Origin: CBDFHJ01 sp965247635
Lineage (GTDB): Bacteria; Chloroflexota; Dehalococcoidia; Lucifugimonadales; Australimonadaceae
DNA length: 64,000 nucleotides
Direction of reading: 5' to 3'
Assembly: GCA_965247635.1 (NCBI GenBank)
Contig: CBDFHJ010000007.1
Coordinates: 248,001 to 312,000, forward strand
The notes under the pieces were generated by a model, which was not told where the DNA came from, made no database searches, and saw only the letters and a list, made by a program, of their open reading frames with translations. How positions within the stretch are numbered: position 1 is the stretch's first letter; each line of letters opens with the position of its first letter. The translations under genes and the position numbers were made by a program. Below are positions 50,453 to 58,742 of the stretch, in pieces.

Positions 50453-50683
50453 TCTAAATAAAAAAACGGCGTCCAGTTTACTAGCGCTCCCAGTGGCGCT
50501 AACAGCCTTCCACCGTCAATTGGACTCGTGCGTGTCGCACACCAGCACGTATCGTAGGGAACTGCTGGAGATGCTGTCAAGTTGGTAACCCCTCGCGGCA
50601 GGCTGTGGCCAAGGGAAGACGGCTCACAGGGAGCTGCGGCCTCGTGATCGTTCAACTTGGGGTGGCGAGGTGGTATGGGCAGG

Positions 50684-51541
50684 TCATTCGGTGTCTGCCC
50701 TGACAAACCTAGCGACCACCGTCTTGTCTGCATCCATGGTGACCTTACAAGGTCCGGTGCCTTCACACGCCCCGGACCACCCCCTGAAAGCGGAGTTGGA
50801 ATCAGCCGTCGCTTCGAGGGTCACGGTTGCGCCCTCGCCCACAGGGTAGGCCTTCCAGTAGTTGAGTCCAAAATTCCGGAACGACCAACCTCCGCCATCG
50901 CTGCTCTTCACGGATCCTGTCCCCGTCACATCAACGTCTTCGGAAATCGTTAGGGTAAACGTGGCGGTTGGACAGAAGGGAACGTCGAAAGCACCCAGAG
51001 CTTGGCTACCCTCTCCCCGGAGAGACTTGAAGGAGAACCACCCCCGCACTCGATTCGCTAGGTCGGTGTCTACGAACATCAGCGCTCCTCCATCCGCCAG
51101 GCCGAGTACGTACATGTCATTTCCGTAGGGGCGGTGCCGTATGACGACGTCGACTTCGTTTGCCCCGAAAGTCCCGACGACGGCATCCGGATACTCCGCT
51201 TTGACCGATGCGAATAGGTCTTTTGTCCCGAACCCCTCGGTCCCGATGGGCGAGTCCGTGCAAGAGATGTTCTCGTCGGTCAGGTGGACCGCTATACCAG
51301 GGATGGCTCTCCCGGTCTCCAATCGCCGGGGTTCGGCGATGCCGGAGACGTACTCGTGGGCTACTCCATCAACAGTCCACCTGTGAAACGGGTCCGTGGG
51401 TAAGCCCGGAGCGAAGTCAACAGTAGGTGTTGAAGTGGCAGTCGAGGCGGCCGTAGGAGAGGGCTCAGGCCCACCGCACGCAGCTCCAATAGCGCCAATG
51501 AAGCAGAGTAAGGTGAAAATGGAAGCCCGGTGTGGGAACAC
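50684..51541 (-). CDS. Putative lipoprotein with a C-terminal InlB-type B-repeat-like module
   Basis: A 285-residue protein with a signal peptide and lipobox (FIGAIGAAC) followed by a Thr/Pro-rich linker (PSPTAASTATSTPTVD). The middle 150 residues are not recognised. The C-terminal about 70 residues (VTLEATADSNSAFRGWSGAC, then GTGPCKVTMDADKTVVARF) match the divergent B-repeat found in bacterial surface proteins. The start is a GTG. Confidence 0.7.
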   Translation of the reverse strand: MFPHRASIFTLLCFIGAIGAACGGPEPSPTAASTATSTPTVDFAPGLPTDPFHRWTVDGVAHEYVSGIAEPRRLETGRAIPGIAVHLTDENISCTDSPIGTEGFGTKDLFASVKAEYPDAVVGTFGANEVDVVIRHRPYGNDMYVLGLADGGALMFVDTDLANRVRGWFSFKSLRGEGSQALGAFDVPFCPTATFTLTISEDVDVTGTGSVKSSDGGGWSFRNFGLNYWKAYPVGEGATVTLEATADSNSAFRGWSGACEGTGPCKVTMDADKTVVARFVRADTE

Positions 51542-51701
51542 TTGCTACCTCTAGCCAACGCCCCGCCCCGCGAGCCGCTGCACCGCGAGATGCCGTCACT
51601 CCAACCGAGCCGAGGGGATGTACGTTCAGGCACTCAGTCTCACACGCCACGGTGGACTGGAGCAAGAACGGCGGCCCCAGGTCCCGCGAAAGTAGCAGAC
51701 G

Positions 51702-52013
51702 TCACCTGGAATTCAGCACGAGCTTCACCGCCAGAGATTCCTCAGGCACCACCCACGTCCAGGCTGGGACTTTCTCGCTCGAGACGTGCCAGCTACGCGT
51801 TTCGGACATCCATTTGCCTGAAAATTTATACACCACAAGGTCTGGAAGCTGGCCGGTAGTCCGCACGTACCATCCCTCAACGAGAGCTATAACGTCGGCC
51901 TCGGATACGGACGGAGTAGGGGTTGGCGTAGCGTCAGCTGAGCACGCGCTTACCAGCAGAACCATGGACATCGCAAGGGCGGCGACGAAAAGGGCGAAGC
52001 GCCGATACACCAT
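51702..52013 (-). CDS. Small putative lipoprotein
   Basis: A 103-residue product with an N-terminal signal and lipobox (MSMVLLVSACSAD) and a TPTPTPS linker. The mature domain (about 60 residues, KFSGKWMSETRSWHVSSEKV) is not recognised. The ATG overlaps the stop of the Gfo/Idh/MocA gene by one base (TAATG), so the two are translationally coupled. Confidence 0.6.
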   Translation of the reverse strand: MVYRRFALFVAALAMSMVLLVSACSADATPTPTPSVSEADVIALVEGWYVRTTGQLPDLVVYKFSGKWMSETRSWHVSSEKVPAWTWVVPEESLAVKLVLNSR

Positions 52014-53110
52014 TACCCGGCCACCTGGATACCTCCGGCTGCCGAGGAGCGCTGCACTACGTCGATGAGTCTGTGCCTCGCCAGCGCCAGCTCGAAGTCC
52101 GGCTCGGCGCTGACGCTGTTGACGATAGCCTCGCCGAAGTGGCGCCACATCTGGGCAACGTTCACGGCGGCCCCGGTCAGCCCAGCCTCTCCCACCCAGG
52201 AGGGCGCGCCGGCAGGGACCTCCGCAAGCTCGGAATCCTGACTTCTTCCTCCGAAGAGCCGCAAGCCTCCAATGTTAGAGAAGCCCTGGCCGTTCAGGAC
52301 CAGCGTGCCATCACGGCCATACACCTCAAGCCGGTACCCCGACCCGTGCCAGGGGACGCTGGCGACGTGGGCCGACACCACCACTCCGCTCTCCAAGCGG
52401 CCACTGAGCAGCACATTATCAGGTGCCGTCACGTCGACCATCCTGCCGGTATCGGACTCACGCCACTGCTTGACCTGGGTGCTCACGGTGGCGGAGACCT
52501 CACCGAACTCGCCGAGCACGGTGCAGAGGCTGTCGATTGCGTGTCCGAACTGAATGGTAAGCGTCGTGACGCCTTGGGTTTCGTCTCCCGCCCATATGCG
52601 GTCGGAGGTCCGGCTGAGCACGCCGGGGGTGTGCACCGAGAGGTGACACGAGAGGACATCGCCCACGTACCCCTCGTCAATCAGCTCCCTCATCTTGAGG
52701 ACCTCTGGAGAGCATCGCCCCTGCAGGCCGACCATGGTCTTGACCCCTTCCCGGCGCGCAAGGTCCGCCATCTCCTCTGCTTCCTTCAGGTTCGCGCCCA
52801 GAGGCCACTCCGTGAAGACGTGCTTGCCGGCCCGCAGGGCATCCATCGTAAGCCGGTGATGAAGCGGGGCCCGCACCACCACGGCCACGACGTCCACGTC
52901 GGCGTCACGGAGCATCTCTTCGTGGTCGGCGTAGCCCAGCGGGGCCCCGAAGTGCTGCGCGGACTCCGCCGCAGTTTCAGGATGAGCCGTGCAGACCGCC
53001 GCTAGCTCGAACTCGGGCAGCGCCAGCAGGGCCGGCAGATGGGCGCGTGGCGCCCAGCCGTAGCCGACGTTGGCGCCGATGATCCCCACTCTGAGTTTCC
53101 TCGATTCCAT
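52013..53110 (-). CDS. Gfo/Idh/MocA-family oxidoreductase
   Basis: A 365-residue NAD(P)-dependent oxidoreductase. The N-terminal Rossmann fold begins RVGIIGANVGYGWAPRAHLP. The EWPLGANLKEAEEM segment corresponds to the EKP-type motif (here E-W-P, the usual Lys replaced by Trp). The C-terminal domain supplies the catalytic face. The start at 53110 follows GGAGGTGG. Loss of the Lys in EKP suggests an unusual substrate or altered chemistry. The next gene encodes a small lipoprotein. Confidence 0.85.
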   Translation of the reverse strand: MESRKLRVGIIGANVGYGWAPRAHLPALLALPEFELAAVCTAHPETAAESAQHFGAPLGYADHEEMLRDADVDVVAVVVRAPLHHRLTMDALRAGKHVFTEWPLGANLKEAEEMADLARREGVKTMVGLQGRCSPEVLKMRELIDEGYVGDVLSCHLSVHTPGVLSRTSDRIWAGDETQGVTTLTIQFGHAIDSLCTVLGEFGEVSATVSTQVKQWRESDTGRMVDVTAPDNVLLSGRLESGVVVSAHVASVPWHGSGYRLEVYGRDGTLVLNGQGFSNIGGLRLFGGRSQDSELAEVPAGAPSWVGEAGLTGAAVNVAQMWRHFGEAIVNSVSAEPDFELALARHRLIDVVQRSSAAGGIQVAG

Positions 53111-53227
53111 TCCCACCTCCGAGTGCTGGTGCAACAGGCTACCAACTCACTCAGACAAAAGCCAGCGGCAGGGGGCGTCACGCGCTTTGCCCAGCACGCA
53201 ACGAGCACGTAGAATGGGAAGGGCCGT

Positions 53228-53318
53228 GGAGAGATGGCCGAGCGGTTGAAGGCGACGGTCTCGAAAACCGTTGTACCGGTCTCCGGTACCGTGGGTTCGA
53301 ATCCCACTCTCTCCGCCA
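53228..53318 (+). tRNA. tRNA-Ser (anticodon CGA)
   Basis: A class II tRNA of 91 nt. Acceptor GGAGAGA pairs with TCTCTCC, the anticodon stem ACGGT/ACCGT carries loop CTCGAAA with anticodon CGA, the long variable arm is TACCGGTCTCCGGTA, the T-arm contains GGTTCGAATCC, and GCCA ends it. A truncated integrase gene lies 152 bp downstream, the usual arrangement for an element integrated at a tRNA 3' end. Confidence 0.95.
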
Positions 53319-53469
53319 GGCACACCCTTAACCTTAGCTTTGCAAGTGCTGTCTTTTGTCGATTTTATGCGTGAGTCAGCTACAGCCAAGGTTCTCATGG
53401 TTGCTCATAGATTATCTTACCGTCTCATACAATCCCAACTATAATGTGGGGTAAAATGTGGGGGGTGAC

Positions 53470-53927
53470 ATGGCCGAGAATCGCAAGGCTCGTCCGTTGA
53501 CTGCGGCGCGAGTGAGAACGGAGAAGCGGCCTGGCCGATACCACGACGGTCAGGGGCTTTACCTTCAGGTGGACCCGTCCGGCGCTCGCAGGTGTCTTCA
53601 GCGTGTTGTGATACGCGGCAAGCGGACTGATCTCGGACTTGGCGGGTGGCCTCTTGTGTCCCTGAACGCTGCGCGTGAGAAGGCGATGGAGAACCGCAGA
53701 ATCGCTCGTGTGGGCGGGGACCCTCGGACAGTGAAGCGAGACGTACCGACCTTTGCTGAGGCTGCCGCTGAGGTTATCAAGCTCAACCTCCCCACATGGA
53801 AGAACGCCAAGCATGCGGCCCAGTGGGGTTCTACTCTCAGGACATACGTCTTTCCACACTTCGGCTCCAGATTGGCAACCGAGGTGTCGGGTTCGGATGT
53901 TATGAAGGTGTTAGCAACCAGCAAAAG
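53470..53927 (+). pseudogene. int: Tyrosine integrase, C-terminally truncated by an IS3-family element
   Basis: The N-terminal 153 residues resemble P4-type integrases with an arm-binding (DUF4102-like) domain: GRYHDGQGLYLQVDPSGAR, GLGGWPLVSLNAAREKA, then the start of the SAM-like core-binding domain (THFAEAAAEV-like, here TFAEAAAEVIKLNLPTWKN). The catalytic R-H-R-Y domain is missing because the IS begins at 53928; the frame then reads IS sequence to a stop at 54000. The ATG at 53470 follows GGGGGGTGAC; an alternative ATG lies 12 bp upstream. Confidence 0.8.
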
Positions 53928-53951
53928 TGGGACACATTGGGAGCCGAGAGA

Positions 53952-54937
53952 TCAGGGGCTGGATGGAGGTCTGGCGAGCTCCCTGAGGGCCCTGTTGTAG
54001 CGTCGTCGCCGTTCGGTGGTTTGAGCCTTCACCTCCTTCCTGCGTTGTAGGATCTCTTGCCGTCTTCCCTTGAGCACGTCTGATGGTGTCACGTTGCCCA
54101 GAGCCTTGTGATAGCGCCGGTAGTTGTAGTAGCTGACGAAGGCCGCGATAGCAGCCTCAAGGTCGGCGGGCAACTCATAAGGCACCTGGTTGACGTCCCG
54201 TTTGATGGTCTGGTGGTAGCGCTCCACTTCCCGTTGGTCTGAGGGTGGAAAGGAGTTGCTAGGATGTGCTTGATGCCAACCATCCCCAGGTAGTCCCTGA
54301 ATGCTCTTGAGACATAGCCTGGACCGTTGTCACTCAGCAGCCTGGTGCGGTCTGTGACTGGAACTTGGTCCATGCTGGTCGTGTCCACAGCATCCTGGAC
54401 CACCTCGATGAAGGAGTCGGCCGTCATATCTTGCTGAAGCCTGTGAGCCAGGATGAAGCGGGAGTAGTCGTCCATAACGGTGACCAGGTAGTAGTAGCCC
54501 CACCCAACCACCCTGAAGTATGAGGCATCGGTGGCCCACATCTGGTGAGGTCCTGTGGTCTTGAGGTGGTACTCCTTCCCCGCGGCCAACCGCATCTCAG
54601 GCCTCTTCACTAGGCCCTCCCTGCCCAGGATACGGTAGACGCTGGACTCTGAGACTGAGAAGCCCTGGTTGTCGGTGATCCCCGCGGCCAGCTGACGGCA
54701 GCTCAGCTCTGGCATCTCCCTGGCTGATAACAGGACTGAGCGTTCTTCCTGAATAGTAAGACGGTTCCATGGTGGCTGATCGCCTCCTGGTCGGTCCTCA
54801 AGTCCTTGTTGGTCTTGGCGTCTGAGCCACCGGTAGTAGGTGCTCTTAGGGATGCCCAGCTCTCTGAGGACCTTTCGCTTGGGGAGGGGAGACGAGGATA
54901 CTTTGGTAACTACCTCTGCCTTCTCCGGGGCGCTCAT
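53952..54937 (-). pseudogene. IS3-family transposase OrfB, frameshifted
   Basis: An IS3 DDE integrase-core transposase. The first Asp is in HQMWATDASYF and the second in RLLSDNGPGYVS. The third block should read HPQTNGKVERYHQTIKRDVN; here the frame runs HPQTNGKW and the matching VERYHQTIKRDV continues in another frame (53952-54230). One G appears lost at about 54229. The catalytic Glu therefore lies beyond the frameshift and the element is probably immobile. It starts by ATGA overlap with orfA. Confidence 0.85.
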
Positions 54938-55341
54938 CCGCTGGTACCGGTGGCGTCCTGGGGCATGGGGATGGCCGTTTTTTTGAGACGGTACGCCTCC
55001 AGCGACAGATCGGCCACTAGCTCCTTGAGTTCCCCGTTCTCTCGCTTGAGTTGCCCTACCTCATGCTGAGTGGCGTCCCGAACCGAGTCACGGGTCAACC
55101 TCTCCTTGCCCGCCTCCATGAACTCTTTGGTCCACGAGTAGTAGGAGTGGGGCTTGATCCCCTCCCGCCGGCACAGGTCGTTGACTGTGACCTCGCGGCG
55201 GAAGCCCTCCAGAACAATTCGGATCTTCTCTTCGGGGGTGTACTTACGTCGGGCAGCCGCCTTCACTGTGCGGACGAAAGACCTGGTCTGCTCGCTTCGT
55301 TCCTCGGCGGCCTCTGCTTTGCTTACTTCTAATTGGGACAC
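54934..55341 (-). CDS. IS3-family transposase OrfA
   Basis: A 135-residue DNA-binding protein with helix-turn-helix (KYTPEEKIRIVLEGFRREVT, VNDLCRREGIKPHSYYSW) and a C-terminal leucine-zipper-like helix (VGQLKRENGELKELVADLSL). The A-run at the minus strand of 54978-54984 lies just before its end, at the place where IS3 elements make the OrfAB fusion by -1 frameshift. Its start codon lies within ATGTGTCCCA, a copy of the element's terminal repeat. Confidence 0.88.
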   Translation of the reverse strand: MSQLEVSKAEAAEERSEQTRSFVRTVKAAARRKYTPEEKIRIVLEGFRREVTVNDLCRREGIKPHSYYSWTKEFMEAGKERLTRDSVRDATQHEVGQLKRENGELKELVADLSLEAYRLKKTAIPMPQDATGTSG

Positions 55342-55433
55342 ATCTGCTCCTTTCTGTGGGTAGCTCTACCCTCATTTCAGGAGCTCACACCACCCTCCGA
55401 CTCTCGGGTTTTCCTACCCTTATATGTGTCCCA

Positions 55434-55755
55434 TTATCGCTGCCGGTCTACAAATCTTTTGGAAGGCACGGGCCTCCTCTACCCGATTCAGGTCCCGGCG
55501 GACGATGTTCTCCAGGAGTTGGAGCTTTGCAGCCTCTCCGAGGGTCACGTCCGAGCGAACGATGGCCGGGATCGTCTCCCACCCCAGGAGGCAGGCAGCC
55601 CGCCAGCGCCGCTCGCCAGCGATGAGGATGAAGTCATCTTCATCAGGACGGACCGTGATGGGTTGGAGCAGGCCGTTACTGTCCATGCTCCTTGCAAGCT
55701 CCTGGAGTGCTTCTTCGTCGAACGTCTTCCGGGGCTGTTCGAGGTCCGGCCTCAC
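55434..55755 (-). pseudogene. ParB/Spo0J-like nuclease-domain protein, truncated
   Basis: The N-terminal part of a ParB-type protein. RPDLEQPRKTFDEEALQELA matches the conserved start, SNGLLQPITVRP and LIAGERRWRAA are the ParB boxes (CTP-binding fold), and ENIVRRDLNRVEEARAFQKI leads towards the HTH. The sequence is cut at 55434 by the IS3 element. It probably served partition or copy-number control of the integrated element. The GTG at 55755 follows GAGG; a start further upstream is possible. Confidence 0.8.
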
Positions 55756-55794
55756 TCGCCGGACCTCAATTGTTTGATAGGCCGGAGCCTCTAG

Positions 55795-57162
55795 CAGGCT
55801 GCTGAAAAACTCCCGCAGAAATTGCCCGGAGAAGGGTGTAACGGAGATAAAGTAAAGGAAACGGGTGGGAGGTTGAGGGAGTGCGCGGACGACGAGAGCC
55901 CCAGGTTAGCATGCTGGCCTTCATTGATCTGGAGACGCGGGTGCCAGCCGGTCATCCCCTGCGGACCATCAAGGGGCTAGCCGACCGGGCCTTGGCCCAG
56001 CTTTCGCCAGAGTTCGACCGAATGTACGCTCAGATAGGGCGTCCTTCCATTCCTCCCGAACGACTGCTGAAGGCTTCATTACTGATTTCCCTGTACTCGG
56101 TGCGCAGTGAACGGGGATTCTGCGAGCGACTGGATTACAATCTCCTCTTCCGCTGGTTTCTGGGCATGAACCTCATGGAGCCCAGTTTCGATCCCACCGT
56201 CTTCACTAAGAACCGGGAGCGGCTGCTGAAGCATCGGGTGGGCCAGGCTTTGTTCGACGAAGTGGTGCTGGAAGCGGACCGGCGGGGCCTGCTGTCGGAC
56301 GAGCACTTCACCGTGGACGGCACGCTGATTGAGGCGGCAGCCAGCCTGAAGAGCTTCAAACCCAAGGACGGTGACCCGCCCAAGACGACAGATGATGACC
56401 CGGGCAATCCTTCGGTGGACTTCCATGGAGAACGACGTAGCAATGCCACCCATCAGAGCACCACGGACCCGGAGGCCCGGCTACTGCGCAAGGGGAAAGG
56501 CAAGGAAGCCAAGCTGGTATTCATGGCCCATGCCTTGATGGAAAACCGCCACGGTCTGCTGGTGGACTTCCAGACTACCCAGGCGACGGGGACAGCGGAG
56601 CGGGATACAGTACCGGTGCTGGTGGACCAAGCCAAGGAGCGGGGCTTTCATCCCAAAACGTTGGGCGGAGACAAAGGCTACGACACTGGGGATTGCGTGG
56701 CGGCCCTGCGCCAGCGTGGGTTGACGCCTCACGTAGCACAGAACACCAATGGCCGGTCCAGCGCCATTGATGGCCGGACCACTCGCCACCCAGGGTACGC
56801 AATCAGTCAGCGGATTCGGAAACGGGTTGAGGAGATCTTCGGGTGGATGAAAACAGTGGGTGGATTCCGAAGGACGCGGTATAAGGGGCTGGACCGGACC
56901 GGTCTGGCGGGGTACCTGGTAGCTACGGCCTACAATCTGGTCCGCATGGCGAAGCTATTGGAGTTGGCCAAGGAAGCGCCGGAAGCCCAGGCGGCATGAC
57001 CCGACAATGGGCTACCCATGCCCGGTGCCCCAGGAGGGCCGGGTCAGGGAGCGTCAAGGGCCAAAAGTCTCGTTCAAACGGCCCAATTCCCCCCAACAGG
57101 ACCAATGATTCACAGACCTGAACCCTAGGTTCTGGACTTATACCTCTTTCTTCAGCAGCCTG
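55795..57162 (+). mobile_element. IS5-family insertion sequence
   Basis: 1,368 bp. Ends CAGGCTGCTGAAAAAC (left) and the reverse complement TTCTTCAGCAGCCTG (right) give a 12-bp perfect inverted repeat that continues imperfectly. CTAG directly repeats on both sides (55791-55794 and 57163-57166), a target duplication typical of IS5-group elements. Confidence 0.85.
55881..56999 (+). CDS. IS5-family transposase
   Basis: A 372-residue DDE transposase. N-terminal DUF772-like region with PPERLLKASLLISLYSVRSE, RGFCERLDYNLLFRWFLGMN and DPTVFTKNRERL. Catalytic acids are in FTVDGTLIEAAAS, LGGDKGYDT and the C-terminal RKRVEEIFGWMKTVGGFRRT. The frame is intact. The GTG start is supported by the purine-rich GGGAGGTTGAGGGA just before it. 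Confidence 0.93.
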   Translation: MRGRREPQVSMLAFIDLETRVPAGHPLRTIKGLADRALAQLSPEFDRMYAQIGRPSIPPERLLKASLLISLYSVRSERGFCERLDYNLLFRWFLGMNLMEPSFDPTVFTKNRERLLKHRVGQALFDEVVLEADRRGLLSDEHFTVDGTLIEAAASLKSFKPKDGDPPKTTDDDPGNPSVDFHGERRSNATHQSTTDPEARLLRKGKGKEAKLVFMAHALMENRHGLLVDFQTTQATGTAERDTVPVLVDQAKERGFHPKTLGGDKGYDTGDCVAALRQRGLTPHVAQNTNGRSSAIDGRTTRHPGYAISQRIRKRVEEIFGWMKTVGGFRRTRYKGLDRTGLAGYLVATAYNLVRMAKLLELAKEAPEAQAA

Positions 57163-57648
57163 CTAGAGTATCCGTGACCATTGGCTGGTCTCCTTTGCAA
57201 CAGGATGGCCCCACTGGGCATCTTCGTAGCCCGCAACCCTTGTCCAGGCTAGCTTTCTGAGAACATCAATGAACGCCTTGGCACTGCTGCTCCACCAGCC
57301 GGGATGCTCGCAACTCTGGTACTCGTAACAGTCCGTCGCCTTGAGTATCTGGGCCGGTTTCCATATGTAGCCTACCGTGGTGTCCTCGTGGAAGTAGATA
57401 TAGCCGCTCTCGTTGGCCGGACCAGGCAGGCCCTCATGCCTAGAGTCACTGTACCTGTACGCCACGGATGCGATGTTCTCGTCCCAGAGCATTTGCCCCA
57501 CGTCGCTGGCGTTCCTGTCATCCAGCCAGTGACTCTCGCCCTCGTAGTACCAGCGCATTTTGTGGCCTTGGTGGTGCTGGAACGCGGCCTCAAGTCCCGA
57601 CTGGACTAGATACTGGATCGTCTCCCGGTCTACGATGTAGGCGCTCAT
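57163..57648 (-). CDS. Phage/plasmid-type hypothetical protein
   Basis: A 161-residue cytoplasmic protein starting MSAYIVDRETIQYLV, a start I associate with uncharacterised proteins of phages and plasmids. It is rich in Trp and Tyr (WYYEGESHWLDD, HPGWWSS). No catalytic motif is evident. The stop codon lies in the CTAG duplicated by the IS5 insertion, but removing the IS leaves the same stop, so the protein is intact. GGGAGGGAAGCC precedes the ATG. It overlaps the 57645 gene by 4 bp. Confidence 0.65.
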   Translation of the reverse strand: MSAYIVDRETIQYLVQSGLEAAFQHHQGHKMRWYYEGESHWLDDRNASDVGQMLWDENIASVAYRYSDSRHEGLPGPANESGYIYFHEDTTVGYIWKPAQILKATDCYEYQSCEHPGWWSSSAKAFIDVLRKLAWTRVAGYEDAQWGHPVAKETSQWSRIL

Positions 57649-58034
57649 GGCTTCCCTCCCACCAGGTTCAGCTCTTTCACGGCGTCCTCAACAGCTCCGT
57701 ACAGCACGTCGCAGGTATATTCGGTGTAGTCAAGCGCCTTGCGACCGGCCTGGATAAGAACGGACCGCTCCGCTTCCGAGAGTTCCGTCCAAGGCGGCGG
57801 TGGAGGCGGATCGGTGTCGCCACTCGTCGCAAAGTCATCCTCACGGTCTGTTCGCACGTTCTCGTACATCAGCTCCACGTCGTCTGCCGTCCAGACTTGG
57901 AGAGTGTCGCCGCCAGGCGGGGTTGCCACAAACCTCTCAATGATGTCCAGCACCGGCTGAGAGACGTTGGGCTGGCTGCCCCACCAGTCCGTCAGCCGTT
58001 CTAGGTCCCCATCGCTAACCATTACCAGCTTCAT
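57645..58034 (-). CDS. Hypothetical protein of the integrated element
   Basis: A 129-residue acidic protein with a Pro-rich middle (DTDPPPPPPW) separating an N-terminal helical segment (DLERLTDWWGSQ) from a C-terminal helical one (SEAERSVLIQAGRKALDYTE). I do not recognise it. It overlaps both neighbours by 4 bp (ATGA), placing it firmly in the 58599-57163 operon. Confidence 0.6.
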   Translation of the reverse strand: MKLVMVSDGDLERLTDWWGSQPNVSQPVLDIIERFVATPPGGDTLQVWTADDVELMYENVRTDREDDFATSGDTDPPPPPPWTELSEAERSVLIQAGRKALDYTEYTCDVLYGAVEDAVKELNLVGGKP

Positions 58035-58264
58035 TTCGTTACCTCCTTTACTTCTGCGTAATAGGCCCGCCTAGCCGCCCAGATGTGCTCGCAGAAGCCC
58101 ACCCCACGCGACCAGGTGACCATCCGCATTGCTGCCCCGCATGTGCAGGTCGCCCCATCGTCCGGGTCAGCCATCTCCACAATCTCGGTGTAGTTGTCGC
58201 CGCGAACCAGGTAGTCGGTGTCGCTGAGCCGCTCAACGATCATCGCGTTGGCTTCTGCGCTCAT
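58031..58264 (-). CDS. SWIM-type zinc-finger protein, short
   Basis: A 77-residue protein with the pattern C-x-C ... C-x-H: ATCTCGAAM and, 15 residues on, GFCEHIWAARR, the SWIM zinc-finger signature used for DNA or protein binding. The N-terminus (MIVERLSDTDYLVRGD) forms the preceding beta strands. The ATG at 58264 follows GGGAGGCG and overlaps the upstream SWIM gene by 4 bp. Two SWIM genes in tandem suggest a two-part regulator or accessory to replication. Confidence 0.75.
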   Translation of the reverse strand: MSAEANAMIVERLSDTDYLVRGDNYTEIVEMADPDDGATCTCGAAMRMVTWSRGVGFCEHIWAARRAYYAEVKEVTK

Positions 58265-58599
58265 CTTGACGCCTCCCGTGGGCCGAACAGGGCCTCGATG
58301 TCCTCTTCCAACGATCTGTCGAATGACTGCGGAGGTTCGCTCTGGGGCTGAGATTCCTTGTAGAGCTCCACCGCCAGCATGTGCTTGCACCAGCCCTTGT
58401 GAGTGTCCCACCGGTACCGAGCGTCCTTGCAGGTGCATTTGCCGTTCACCATGTATAGGCCCCCGCCGTCGGACCTGGCCACGTAGTGGTTGCTGTCTCC
58501 AACGATGGCCTCGACCTTGCCTTCTGCGACCAGTTGCCGGGCTCTATCTAGCCGCTTGCTAAGCTCTTCGATCTGCTTGACTGGCGCGATGGTTGTCAT
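58261..58599 (-). CDS. SWIM-type zinc-finger protein, long
   Basis: A 112-residue protein. N-terminal helix (KQIEELSKRLDRARQLV), then GDSNHYVARSDGGGLYMVNG, then the SWIM motif GKCTCKDARY and GWCKHMLAVEL (C-x-C ... C-x-H). The start at 58599 follows AAAGGAGGTAGCAGCC. The frame also reaches an ATG at 58632, which lies 6 bp after the -10 box of the promoter and could be used on a leaderless transcript. It heads the operon of four small genes. Confidence 0.78.
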   Translation of the reverse strand: MTTIAPVKQIEELSKRLDRARQLVAEGKVEAIVGDSNHYVARSDGGGLYMVNGKCTCKDARYRWDTHKGWCKHMLAVELYKESQPQSEPPQSFDRSLEEDIEALFGPREASR

Positions 58600-58638
58600 G
58601 GCTGCTACCTCCTTTGTAGGATCGGGTTTCATGCTCTA

Positions 58639-58667
58639 ATTATATAGTGTTACACTGGTATTGTCAA
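58639..58667 (-). promoter_or_regulatory. Promoter P1 of the SWIM operon, with operator-like spacer
   Basis: On the minus strand: TTGACA (58667-58662), 17-bp spacer ATACCAGTGTAACACTA, TATAAT (58644-58639), both boxes perfect. The spacer contains AGTGTAACACT, an inverted repeat. ATG follows 6 bp after TATAAT. Confidence 0.8.
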
Positions 58668-58702
58668 GCTATTTGCCTAGTATATTCAGTGAGCTTCAGG
58701 CG

Positions 58703-58715
58703 CAGTTTTACACTG
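58703..58715. promoter_or_regulatory. Operator-like palindrome CAGTTTTACACTG
   Basis: Inverted repeat CAGT...ACTG, one base from the CAGTGTTACACTG form (reverse complement of the P1 spacer core). It lies upstream of the degraded HTH gene at the position where the intact HTH gene has its own copy relative to its promoter. Confidence 0.4.
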
Positions 58716-58742
58716 CAAACGCCTACGGTGAAGGAGGTCGCG

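Larger units (their letters stand above)
53928..55433 (-). mobile_element. IS3-family insertion sequence
   Basis: About 1,506 bp bounded by 10-bp inverted repeats TGGGACACAT (53928-53937) and ATGTGTCCCA (55424-55433). It contains orfA and orfB in the -1 register with an A-run (minus strand of 54978-54984) suited to programmed frameshifting. The flanks (AAG on the left, TTA on the right) are not a target duplication. Confidence 0.8.
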
